Below, piece by piece: positions 8,433 through 15,673 of a stretch of 64,000 bases of DNA. Source of the DNA: Agrobacterium tumefaciens. GTDB taxonomy: Bacteria > Pseudomonadota > Alphaproteobacteria > Rhizobiales > Rhizobiaceae. The notes under the pieces were generated by a model, which saw only the letters and a program-made list of their open reading frames with translations, made no database searches and had not been told where the DNA came from. Location: the NCBI RefSeq assembly GCF_009649785.1, contig NZ_WJOK01000018.1:50887-114886 (forward strand). The letters are read 5' to 3'. Numbering within the stretch: position 1 is the first letter of the stretch; each line of letters begins with the position of its first letter. The position numbers and the translations under genes are program-made.

Positions 8433-8947
8433 CTTCCATCGTCGTATCGCCGCTGTCGCGGATTGCGGAAATGGCCGTGAAGCACAAAGCCCGTGAAATG
8501 GTGACGCTGATAGCAAAGGAGCAGACCTTTCACCGCCCGGCGGTGATCTCAGCCGAAAGGCACCTGACTCTTGCGATGAACGACATCAGCTTCAAGGGCA
8601 CCGGCGATCTCATCGCGCCTGACGATGCGCATGTGCTGCGGCTGATCGATTTCGCCCGCGAATGGGACCAGTCCGCACCGCTTCTCATCCATTGCTGGAT
8701 GGGCGTGTCGCGCTCTCCTGCCGCAGCCGTCATTGCAGCACTCAGCCTTTATCCGGATCAGGACGAGATGGCGCTTGCGCTCAGCCTGCGCACCGCCTCA
8801 CCTTACGCCACCCCCAATGCCCGCATCATCGCAATCGGGGACCGGTTGCTTGGGCGGGATGGCAGGCTGGTGGCGGCAATCAAGACGATCGGCAGGGGCG
8901 CGGATACGGACGGCAACGTACCCTTCGTGCTGCCTCTCTCCAACTGA
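8429..8947 (+). CDS. Protein tyrosine / dual-specificity phosphatase-like protein
   Basis: 172-residue cysteine phosphatase. The P-loop HCWMGVSRS (H88, C89, R95, S96) fits HCx5RS, and an Asp-rich loop (IAPDDAHV) precedes it as a possible general acid. Its start overlaps the HD gene stop by ATGA, implying translational coupling. No cognate tyrosine kinase is adjacent. Annotated homologues are usually called protein-tyrosine-phosphatase; a nucleotide or inositol phosphate substrate is possible. Confidence 0.85.
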   Translation: MTSIVVSPLSRIAEMAVKHKAREMVTLIAKEQTFHRPAVISAERHLTLAMNDISFKGTGDLIAPDDAHVLRLIDFAREWDQSAPLLIHCWMGVSRSPAAAVIAALSLYPDQDEMALALSLRTASPYATPNARIIAIGDRLLGRDGRLVAAIKTIGRGADTDGNVPFVLPLSN

Positions 8948-9026
8948 CGGCTCCGTTTTTGGCGGAACCCCTGCGGCATCCAGTCGTTACCAAAGTAGAA
9001 CAGCAATAAGAATCACGGGATAATTC

Positions 9027-9848
9027 ATGGAACAACAGGCAACGGATATCATCGTCGCATCGCAGGCAGCGGTACGGCAGGCGAGCACGCTGGCGGTGCA
9101 ATATTCCTTTTCGATCATCGGTGCGCTTCTGCTTCTGATCATCGGCTGGCTGGCCGCGACTTTCCTGCAGCGCTGGGCTTTTCAGGGTCTGTCCCGCATC
9201 CGCGGCTTCGATGCGACGCTTGCCGGTTTCTTTGCGGGTGCCATCCGTTACGTGGTGCTTATTCTGGTGCTGGTCATGGTGCTTGGCCAGTTTGGTGTAC
9301 AGACGGCCTCCATTCTTGCGGCACTCGGCGCTGCCGGCCTCGCCATCGGCCTGGCGCTTCAGGGCACATTGCAGAACATCGCCGCCGGTATCATGCTTCT
9401 GGTGCTGCGTCCCTTCCGGGTTGGCGAATATATCGAGACTGGCGCCGTGAGCGGCACGGTGATCGAAATCGGCCTGTTTGCGACCGAGCTTAAAACCAGC
9501 GATGGGCTTTACCGCCTTGCGCCAAATTCCACCCTGTGGAACGTACCAATCACCAATTATAGCCGCTTTCCCTCACGCCGCCACGAATTGAGCCTGACGG
9601 TTAAGAGCGACGAGGATCTGGCTGCGGCACAGGACATGCTGATGCGTGTGGTGCGCTCGGAAAGCCGGGTACTGCTGGACCCCGCCCCCGTTACCTTCGT
9701 CGATTCGGTCAGCGCCGACAGCGCCACCGTGAAATTGCGCTACTGGGCGCGTAGCGACAATTACTTCGCAACCACGCGTGACGTGACGAAGGCAATGAAG
9801 CTCGCTTTCGATGAGCGCAAGTCGGAATTAACCGGGCAAACCGCGTGA
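9027..9848 (+). CDS. Small-conductance mechanosensitive channel (MscS family)
   Basis: 273-residue channel of minimal MscS size that releases solutes on osmotic downshock. Three membrane segments: about 26-50, 66-88 and 95-128. The last is the pore helix with the Gly/Ala packing pattern ILAALGAAGLAIGLALQG followed by LQNIAAGIMLLVLRPFRVG, the MscS hallmark. A beta domain (PFRVGEYIE...NSTLWN) and an alpha/beta tail follow. The start at 9027 is unambiguous. It stands alone, 80 bases after the phosphatase gene. Confidence 0.93.
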   Translation: MEQQATDIIVASQAAVRQASTLAVQYSFSIIGALLLLIIGWLAATFLQRWAFQGLSRIRGFDATLAGFFAGAIRYVVLILVLVMVLGQFGVQTASILAALGAAGLAIGLALQGTLQNIAAGIMLLVLRPFRVGEYIETGAVSGTVIEIGLFATELKTSDGLYRLAPNSTLWNVPITNYSRFPSRRHELSLTVKSDEDLAAAQDMLMRVVRSESRVLLDPAPVTFVDSVSADSATVKLRYWARSDNYFATTRDVTKAMKLAFDERKSELTGQTA

Positions 9849-9993
9849 ATTAAGAGCGTCCCAGCCGCTCCCTTCTCCATGCAACTTTTTCCCATATGAA
9901 AGCAGGCCCTGAGCCGGCTTTCACCATTTTTCGCGCAAGGGTGGCGGCAGGCGCTCTTGCGTCTGGCGAAGGACGTGTTTATACGACTTATGC

Positions 9994-10011
9994 GTAATGT
10001 TATTACATAAC
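9994..10011. promoter_or_regulatory. Zur-like box upstream of zinT
   Basis: GTAATGTTATTACATAAC is an imperfect palindrome matching its reverse complement at 14 of 18 positions. It resembles alphaproteobacterial Zur operators (TAATGTTATAACATTA type). It ends 37 bases before the zinT start, a position that would overlap the promoter and allow repression by zinc-loaded Zur. Confidence 0.65.
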
Positions 10012-10048
10012 TTACCCTTCGATTTATAACCACATAAGGGCCAGAAGA

Positions 10049-10732
10049 ATGCAAAAAACCATCACCCGCGTCACCGGCGCGCTTGCAATCGGTTCCATGC
10101 TGCTGATGACAGCCCCGGCACTGGCGGCCGGAAAAGACAAGACGTCCACCGCGCATAGTCACAGCCACGATCACAGCCATGGCCAGACCGAAGCCGAGAA
10201 ACAGATCTACAAGGGTTACTTCGAGGATGCGCAGGTGAAGCCACGCATGCTTTCAGACTGGGAAGGTGACTGGCAGTCAGTCTATCCCTATCTGCTGAAC
10301 GGTTCTCTCGATGGGATCATGGCGGAGAAGGCAGCCCACGGCGACAAGACAGCAGCCGAATATCGTGCCTATTACGAAATTGGCTACAAAACGGATGTCA
10401 ATCGCATCACCATCAAGGGCGACAACGTGGCGTTTTATAAGGAAGGCAAACCAACGCAAGGCACTTATGTCAGCGACGGCCAAGAAATCCTGACCTACAA
10501 GAAGGGTAATCGCGGCGTGCGGTACATCTTCAAAAAGACCGGCGGCGATGCGGATGCACCACAATTCATTCAGTTCAGCGATCACACCATCGCGCCTAAA
10601 AAAGCCGGCCATTACCACCTCTACTGGGGCAATGACCGCAAGGCACTTTTGGACGAGGTGACCAATTGGCCAACCTATTACCCGTTCCAGATGGATGGCC
10701 CTGAGATCGTCGAGGAAATGGCGGCGCATTAG
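10049..10732 (+). CDS. zinT: Periplasmic zinc-binding protein ZinT (YodA family)
   Basis: 227 residues. Signal peptide 1-26 (cleaved near ALA-AG), a His-rich stretch HSHSHDHSHG at about 36-45, then the lipocalin-like ZinT domain with GYFEDAQVKPRMLSDWEGDW, SVYPYL and GHYHLYWGND. ZinT binds zinc in the periplasm and passes it to the ZnuABC importer under zinc starvation. The His-rich N-terminus resembles that of ZnuA proteins. A Zur-like palindrome just upstream supports zinc control. No znu gene is adjacent. Confidence 0.93.
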   Translation: MQKTITRVTGALAIGSMLLMTAPALAAGKDKTSTAHSHSHDHSHGQTEAEKQIYKGYFEDAQVKPRMLSDWEGDWQSVYPYLLNGSLDGIMAEKAAHGDKTAAEYRAYYEIGYKTDVNRITIKGDNVAFYKEGKPTQGTYVSDGQEILTYKKGNRGVRYIFKKTGGDADAPQFIQFSDHTIAPKKAGHYHLYWGNDRKALLDEVTNWPTYYPFQMDGPEIVEEMAAH

Positions 10733-10791
10733 GACCGCACTCTTCCTGGTTTTCCGCAGCCTGTGGTCAAACCTTGACTTGTCACGATTTC

Positions 10792-10817
10792 GCCTTCCCC
10801 CCAAGTGGGGAGAAGGC
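10792..10817. repeat. GC hairpin (REP-like) after zinT
   Basis: GCCTTCCCCCC and GGGGAGAAGGC pair at 10 of 11 positions around a 4-base loop. No T-run follows, so this is more like a REP element than a clear terminator. It shares the CCCC...GGGGAGAAG core with the elements at 15460-15589 and 54001-54039. Confidence 0.5.
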
Positions 10818-10850
10818 AACCAATGCGAGTTGATACGGCCCTTTCCCCGC

Positions 10851-11669
10851 TTACTGCCCCATGGTCGAGCGATGCGCCCAGCCGGTCATGCGCTTTTCGA
10901 GCCAGGCCATGATCGCATACATGACGATACCTTCCACGGCGAGCATCAACAGACCGGCAAAGACCAGTGGGACGTTGAATTGGCTTTGCGCCGAACTCAT
11001 CATATTACCGAGGCCATAATTGGAGGCGACGGTTTCCGATACGACCGAGCCGACGAAGGCGAGCGTGATGGCGATTTTCAGCGAGCCGAAGAAGTAAGGC
11101 ATGGAGCGCGGAATGCCGACCTTCAGCATGATATCCATCTTCCTGGCGCCAAGTGCGCGCAGCACGTCCTCCGTTTCCGGCTCGATGGTGGCCAGACCGG
11201 TCGCGACGTTGACGACGATGGGGAAGAAGGAAATCAGGAACGCAGTCAGAACCGCAGGAACAGTGCCGATGCCGAACCAGATGACGAGGATCGGCACCAG
11301 CGCCACTTTGGGGATGGCATTAAAACCGATCATCAGCGGATAAAGCCCGGCATAGATGGTTTTCGACCAGCCGATAAAGAGGCCGATGGCGAGACCCGCC
11401 GCGACGGCAATCGCAAAACCGAGCGTGGTGGTATAGAGCGTCTGCAGTGAGTTCTTCCAGATCGGCGACCAATATTGCACGATGGCCTGCCCCACACGCA
11501 CGGGCGACGGCAGAATGGTTGGCGGCATTTTCAGCGCGTAAACCAGCAATTCCCACATTGCAAACAGCGCCAGCGTATAGAGCCAGGGGGCGGCCTTCAC
11601 CCAGTTGACCCGGGCGATCAGCGGTTTCGACGGCGCGGTTGCCATGCTGCTTTCCACAAACGCACTCAT
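10851..11669 (-). CDS. ABC transporter permease (SsuC/TauC/ThiX type)
   Basis: 272-residue inner membrane permease with about six membrane segments. The cytoplasmic EAA-type loop ALGARKMDIMLKVGIPRSMP docks the ATPase. Family members import sulfonates, nitrate, bicarbonate or pyrimidine precursors of thiamine. It is the last gene of a three-gene importer operon; its ATG overlaps the ATPase stop by 4 bases. The substrate is not evident from sequence. Confidence 0.92.
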   Translation of the reverse strand: MSAFVESSMATAPSKPLIARVNWVKAAPWLYTLALFAMWELLVYALKMPPTILPSPVRVGQAIVQYWSPIWKNSLQTLYTTTLGFAIAVAAGLAIGLFIGWSKTIYAGLYPLMIGFNAIPKVALVPILVIWFGIGTVPAVLTAFLISFFPIVVNVATGLATIEPETEDVLRALGARKMDIMLKVGIPRSMPYFFGSLKIAITLAFVGSVVSETVASNYGLGNMMSSAQSQFNVPLVFAGLLMLAVEGIVMYAIMAWLEKRMTGWAHRSTMGQ

Positions 11670-12454
11670 GCCGCCACCCTCGCCTGCGCTATCTCGCCAT
11701 GCAGTTCCTGCACCATGTCGTTGAAACCCTTGTCATACATGATATCCAGCTGGCGCGGCCGCGCAAAAGGCACGCGGTGCTCCGCCAGAACGCGGCCCGG
11801 CCTTGCACTCATCACGAAAATCTTGTCGGCGAGAAAGGTCGCTTCGCGCAGATCGTGCGTCACCAGAATGATGGTAACCCGCTGCGCCGTATGCAGATCG
11901 CGGATGACGCACCACAGTTCCTCACGGGTAAAGGCATCGAGCGCGCCGAAGGGCTCATCCAGCATGAGAAGGTCCGGCTCGTGGATCAATGCGCGGCAGA
12001 GATTGGCGCGCTGCTGCATGCCGCCGGAAAGCTGCCAGGGGAATTTCGAGCCGAAGCCTTTGAGGCCGACGATTTCCAGCAGGCGTTCGGCTTTGGCGAC
12101 ATATTCGGCCTTATGCGCGCGCAGACGCCGGCGGTGTTTCTCGACGATCTCCAGCGGCAGCAGGATATTTTCGAGCGTCGTGCGCCAGGGCAGCATCGTC
12201 GGGTTCTGAAACGCCATGCCGACAATGGACACGGGTTCCGTGACCTGCCGACCGGCCACGATAACATTGCCCTTTTGCGGAATGTGCAGCCCCGTTACCA
12301 GCTTCATCAGGGTCGACTTGCCGCAACCCGACGGGCCGACGACAGCAGCGAATTCCCCCTTGTCGACCGCCAGGTTGAGGCCGGATACAGCCAGCGTTCC
12401 GGCCGCCCCGCCGTAACGCATGTCGACATTGTCTATTTCCACGAGATGTGACAT
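11666..12454 (-). CDS. ABC transporter ATP-binding protein
   Basis: 262-residue ATPase with all motifs: Walker A GPSGCGKST, signature LSGGMQQR, Walker B LLMLDEPFGALD and the switch His in VTHDLREA. It closely resembles SsuB/TauB/ThiZ-type proteins. It lies between the binding protein and the permease and powers their import. The start at 12454 has GGGGA upstream. Confidence 0.93.
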   Translation of the reverse strand: MSHLVEIDNVDMRYGGAAGTLAVSGLNLAVDKGEFAAVVGPSGCGKSTLMKLVTGLHIPQKGNVIVAGRQVTEPVSIVGMAFQNPTMLPWRTTLENILLPLEIVEKHRRRLRAHKAEYVAKAERLLEIVGLKGFGSKFPWQLSGGMQQRANLCRALIHEPDLLMLDEPFGALDAFTREELWCVIRDLHTAQRVTIILVTHDLREATFLADKIFVMSARPGRVLAEHRVPFARPRQLDIMYDKGFNDMVQELHGEIAQARVAA

Positions 12455-12497
12455 CGCAGTCCCCTTTTCAGCCCCCCATGCTATTTAAAAATTGCAA

Positions 12498-12528
12498 ACC
12501 GCCCGGACCGGCAAGCGATCCGGGCGGT
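12498..12528 (-). terminator. Intercistronic hairpin after the binding-protein gene
   Basis: Perfect 10-base arms ACCGCCCGGA / TCCGGGCGGT with an 11-base loop, between the binding-protein stop and the ATPase start. Such hairpins in binding-protein operons usually protect or partly terminate the message so that the binding protein is made in excess; that role here is inferred. Confidence 0.6.
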
Positions 12529-12542
12529 CGCCGTGACATCAA

Positions 12543-13586
12543 TCAGGGAAGCATGCGCTCTTCCTTGGGCGGCAGGTAAGCCGCGTCGAAGACCTGCTCT
12601 GCCTTGACGTTACCTTTCAGACCCATGGAAACTTTCAGGGTCTCGAGGGAGGCAGCAAGCCGGGCCGGATCGACGCCGCCCATGCCATTTTCCACCACAT
12701 AGGGCGTCTTGATGTTCATGCTGTTGGCCATGTTGAGGCGTTCCAGCTCAATCGCGCTGTCGAGCGTCTCGTTACGCTTGAGCACGGCCGCCACACCCTC
12801 TTCAGGGGTCTTGACGGAATCGGCGAAGCCCTTGGCCAGCGCCTTGAGGAAACCCTTGACGGCATCAGGGTTTTTCTCAGCAAAATCAGTGTTTACCAGC
12901 ACGGCATTGCCATAAAGATTCAAGCCATGCTCGGCCATCAGGATGGTCGAGATATCGTCATCGGCAATGCCCTGTTTTTTCAGGTTGAGGATCACCGAAA
13001 AGGCAAAACCGAAGACGCCGTCGACATCGCCCTTGGCGAGCATTGGCTCACGCACCGGAAAGCCGATCGATTCGATCTTTATCTTGCTGTCATCCAGCCC
13101 CGCGACCTGCTTGAAGGCTGGCCATTGCGCAAAAGCGCCATCCGGCGGTGGCGCGCCGAGCTTCTTGCCTTCCAGCGACTTCGGGTCGCCAGTCACACCA
13201 AGCGACTTGCGGCCGACGACGGCAAATGTCGGGCGTTCATAGACCATGTAAACGGCCTTGACCTTCTGGCTCGGATCCTCATCGAGGAACTTGATCACCG
13301 AATTGATGTCGCCGAAACCCATCTGGTAAGCGCCGGTTGCCACGCGCGGAATAGCCTCCACCGAGCCGTTGCCGCTGTCGATCGTCACGTCGAGGCCTTC
13401 GGCCTTGAAGTATCCCTTGTCCAGCGCCAGGAGGAAACCTGCGGCAGGTCCCTCGAATTTCCAGTCGAGCGTGAATTTCACCGGCGTTTCGGCATGGGCG
13501 CTCGTTACCGGCAGCGACAGCCCGGCAGCGGCACCGACTGCAGCAATGGCCAGAGCTCTCGACAACAACCTACGCGTTAATATCAT
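12543..13586 (-). CDS. ABC transporter substrate-binding protein (NMT1/ThiY/SsuA-like)
   Basis: 347-residue periplasmic binding protein. Signal peptide about 1-33 (TRRLLSRALAIAAVGAAAG ... AHA-ET). The mature part starts VKFTLDWKFEGPAAGFLLAL, typical of NMT1/ThiY-like proteins, followed by KGYFKAEGLDVTI and the hinge-type segment SLEGKKLGAPPPDGAF. I start at 13586 because the preceding residues lack signal-peptide character and GGGGGA sits before this ATG. The NMT1 fold suggests a pyrimidine, sulfonate or aromatic ligand; the divergent dioxygenase gene hints at an aromatic one, which is only inference. Confidence 0.9.
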   Translation of the reverse strand: MILTRRLLSRALAIAAVGAAAGLSLPVTSAHAETPVKFTLDWKFEGPAAGFLLALDKGYFKAEGLDVTIDSGNGSVEAIPRVATGAYQMGFGDINSVIKFLDEDPSQKVKAVYMVYERPTFAVVGRKSLGVTGDPKSLEGKKLGAPPPDGAFAQWPAFKQVAGLDDSKIKIESIGFPVREPMLAKGDVDGVFGFAFSVILNLKKQGIADDDISTILMAEHGLNLYGNAVLVNTDFAEKNPDAVKGFLKALAKGFADSVKTPEEGVAAVLKRNETLDSAIELERLNMANSMNIKTPYVVENGMGGVDPARLAASLETLKVSMGLKGNVKAEQVFDAAYLPPKEERMLP

Positions 13587-13659
13587 CTGTTCCCCCTGAT
13601 GGTTATGGTTGGATTGGTTGCATAAGACCCAATTCCAGCCATCAAGGCAAGATAAAATT

Positions 13660-13688
13660 GCATACAAAATAGCCGTTATTTTGTATGC
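13660..13688. promoter_or_regulatory. Perfect 12-bp inverted repeat between divergent operons, candidate operator
   Basis: GCATACAAAATA, 5-base spacer GCCGT, then TATTTTGTATGC. Both arms match exactly. It lies 74 bases upstream of the binding-protein start and 190 bases upstream of the dioxygenase start. Length and AT-rich symmetry suit a GntR- or TetR-family dimer; no regulator gene is adjacent. Confidence 0.65.
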
Positions 13689-13878
13689 TTATTTTAAAGG
13701 CATTCCTGGTCAGCCGGCGGGCAAAAAGCCCGATTTTTGCCCATCCCGCATGCAACGAAGCGACAGCAATATCGTTCACGCAGCGAACACAGCGTTCTCA
13801 CTTGCCGGGGTTGCGGATCAGGCGCAGCGTGGGACAAATAGGGCCACAAACAGCAGGCAAAACGGCGGGGACGGCAAG

Positions 13879-15432
13879 ATGAATTCTGCACTGGGCATAC
13901 ACCACATCACGATGATCACCCGGAAGGTGCAGGCGAATGTCGATTTTTACGCCGGCTTTCTGGGCTTAAGGCTCGTCAAACGCACTGCCGGTTTTGAAGA
14001 TGCCATGCAGCTTCACCTGCTTTACGGCGATGGAAACGCCTCGCCCGGCTCGCTTTTGACCTTCCTCGTCTGGGAAGACGGTGGGCAGGGCCGCGTGGGT
14101 TATGGCCAGACGCTGGAAGTTTCACTGGCGATCGACCCTGCCAGCATTGGTTTCTGGCTGACGCGCGCGCTGAAATTCGGCATCCGCGCGGAGGGCCCAT
14201 CCGACGAATTCGGAACCCCTGTCATCCGGTTGAAAGACCCTGACGGCCTGATCGTCAAGCTGGTCGGCACGAACGCCTTCGCCGATGCCACGCCGCATGT
14301 GACAAACGACATCCCGGCAGAAGACGCCATTCGCCGGATTTATGGCGCGACGATGCTGAGCGAGGTGCCGGAAGAAACCGTGGCGTTCCTCACAAGATAT
14401 TTCGGATACCGGCAGGAAAGCCAGACGGGCGCGATCCGCCGGCTCGTATCGCAAAGCGGCGACATCATCGACGTGCGCGACGCGACCGGCTTTTGGTCCA
14501 GCGCCCCGGGCACCGGCACTGTTGACCACATCGCTTTCCGCGCGAAGGATCTGGAGGAGTTGAACGCGGTTCTGGCCGAGCTGAAATCGCTGAACTCCAG
14601 CACGACGAATGCCCACGACCGAAAATATTTCCACTCGCTTTATGTCCGCGAACCGGGCGGCGTGCTGATTGAAATGGCGACCGACGCTCCCGGCATGACC
14701 GTGGACGAACCGCTGGAGGCACTCGGCGAAAATTTGTTCATCCCGCCACTCTTCATGAAGGACGAAGCGGATGTGCGCGTTGCGCTGCCGCAATTTTCGA
14801 TGCCGGGCGAAGAACGTATCGTCTATCGCGACCTGCCCTTCGTGCATCGCTTCTATACGCCCGAAAAGCCGGATGGCAGCACCATCATCCTGCTGCACGG
14901 TTCCGGCGGCAGTGAAACCAGCCTGATGCCGCTGGCGCACCGGGCTGCTCCGGGCGCCACGCTTCTCGGCGTCCGTGGCCGCAGCACGGAGGAAGACATC
15001 GCCCGTTGGTTCCGGCGTCTGCCCGATTTCAGCTTCGACCAGAAGGATATCGTCTCGGAAGCGGAAGCCTTTGCCGCCTTCATTGACGGCGCCATTCGGT
15101 CCTATGGTCTGGATCGTTCGAAACTGCGCTTCATCGGCCATTCCAACGGCGCGAATTTCTATGCGGCCTTTGCGGCACTCTACCCGGAGCTTGCCGGGGA
15201 TGCGCTGCTTTACCGCCCGTTGCCGATTCTCGATAGATGGCCGGAAAGTGATCTTACCGGACGCAACTTCCTGCTCGTAGCCGGAGAACGCGACAAATAT
15301 CGCGACAGAGCGGCAGATGTGCAAGGCAGGCTTGTGGCCGGCGGCGCGCGGGCAGAAGTGCAAATGATCGATGACGGTCACGATCTTGGGTTTGCCGATA
15401 TCGAAGCGGCACGGCACTGGCTTGCGACGTGA
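13879..15432 (+). CDS. Fusion protein: ring-cleaving dioxygenase (MhqO-like, VOC fold) plus carboxylesterase (MhqD-like)
   Basis: 517 residues. The N-terminal part (about 1-315) holds two vicinal-oxygen-chelate halves: GIHHITMITRKVQANVDFYAGFLGL and, later, GTVDHIAFRAKD and VLIEMATD, with His and Glu as metal ligands. The C-terminal part (about 325-517) is an alpha/beta hydrolase: LLHGSGGSE, nucleophile Ser422 in GHSNGA, Asp in AGERDKY and His in DDGHDLG. In Bacillus the two activities are separate proteins, MhqO and MhqD, that answer quinone stress. I start at 13879 where the VOC domain begins; upstream in-frame residues look non-coding. Likely role: degradation of hydroquinone-type compounds. 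Confidence 0.88.
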   Translation: MNSALGIHHITMITRKVQANVDFYAGFLGLRLVKRTAGFEDAMQLHLLYGDGNASPGSLLTFLVWEDGGQGRVGYGQTLEVSLAIDPASIGFWLTRALKFGIRAEGPSDEFGTPVIRLKDPDGLIVKLVGTNAFADATPHVTNDIPAEDAIRRIYGATMLSEVPEETVAFLTRYFGYRQESQTGAIRRLVSQSGDIIDVRDATGFWSSAPGTGTVDHIAFRAKDLEELNAVLAELKSLNSSTTNAHDRKYFHSLYVREPGGVLIEMATDAPGMTVDEPLEALGENLFIPPLFMKDEADVRVALPQFSMPGEERIVYRDLPFVHRFYTPEKPDGSTIILLHGSGGSETSLMPLAHRAAPGATLLGVRGRSTEEDIARWFRRLPDFSFDQKDIVSEAEAFAAFIDGAIRSYGLDRSKLRFIGHSNGANFYAAFAALYPELAGDALLYRPLPILDRWPESDLTGRNFLLVAGERDKYRDRAADVQGRLVAGGARAEVQMIDDGHDLGFADIEAARHWLAT

Positions 15433-15459
15433 CATCTGACGATACTGCGTTGCCTCGTG

Positions 15460-15589
15460 GTTTGTTCTCCCCCGCCGGGCAGAAAGCCACGGCAGCGGTA
15501 TAAGGGGCAAAGGCCGTGAGATTGGGCAACGTTTTCCCCTCATCCGACCCTTCGGGCCACCGTCTCCCCGGCGGGCAGAAGAAACAAAC
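15460..15589. repeat. Intergenic mosaic element with GC-rich inverted ends
   Basis: Left end GTTTGTTCTCCCCCGCCGGG and right end GGCGGGCAGAAGAAACAAAC are imperfect inverted copies. They bracket about 90 bases that include a CCTCATCCGACCCTTCGGGCC segment. The core matches the hairpins at 54001-54039 and 10792-10817. It fills the gap between two + strand genes. Confidence 0.5.
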
Positions 15590-15673
15590 GGCAACCTCCC
15601 GCATCCCTCAACCAAGCCTTGCATAAATTCGCCAAAACGGCTTTAAAAACAGCTTAGTAATTGGAGAGTCTGT

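Noticed and set aside
14122..15624. 500-codon open frame on the minus strand
   Set aside because: It lies antisense to the fusion dioxygenase-esterase, is Arg/Gly/His-rich without any domain, and arises from GC-rich codons of the real gene.
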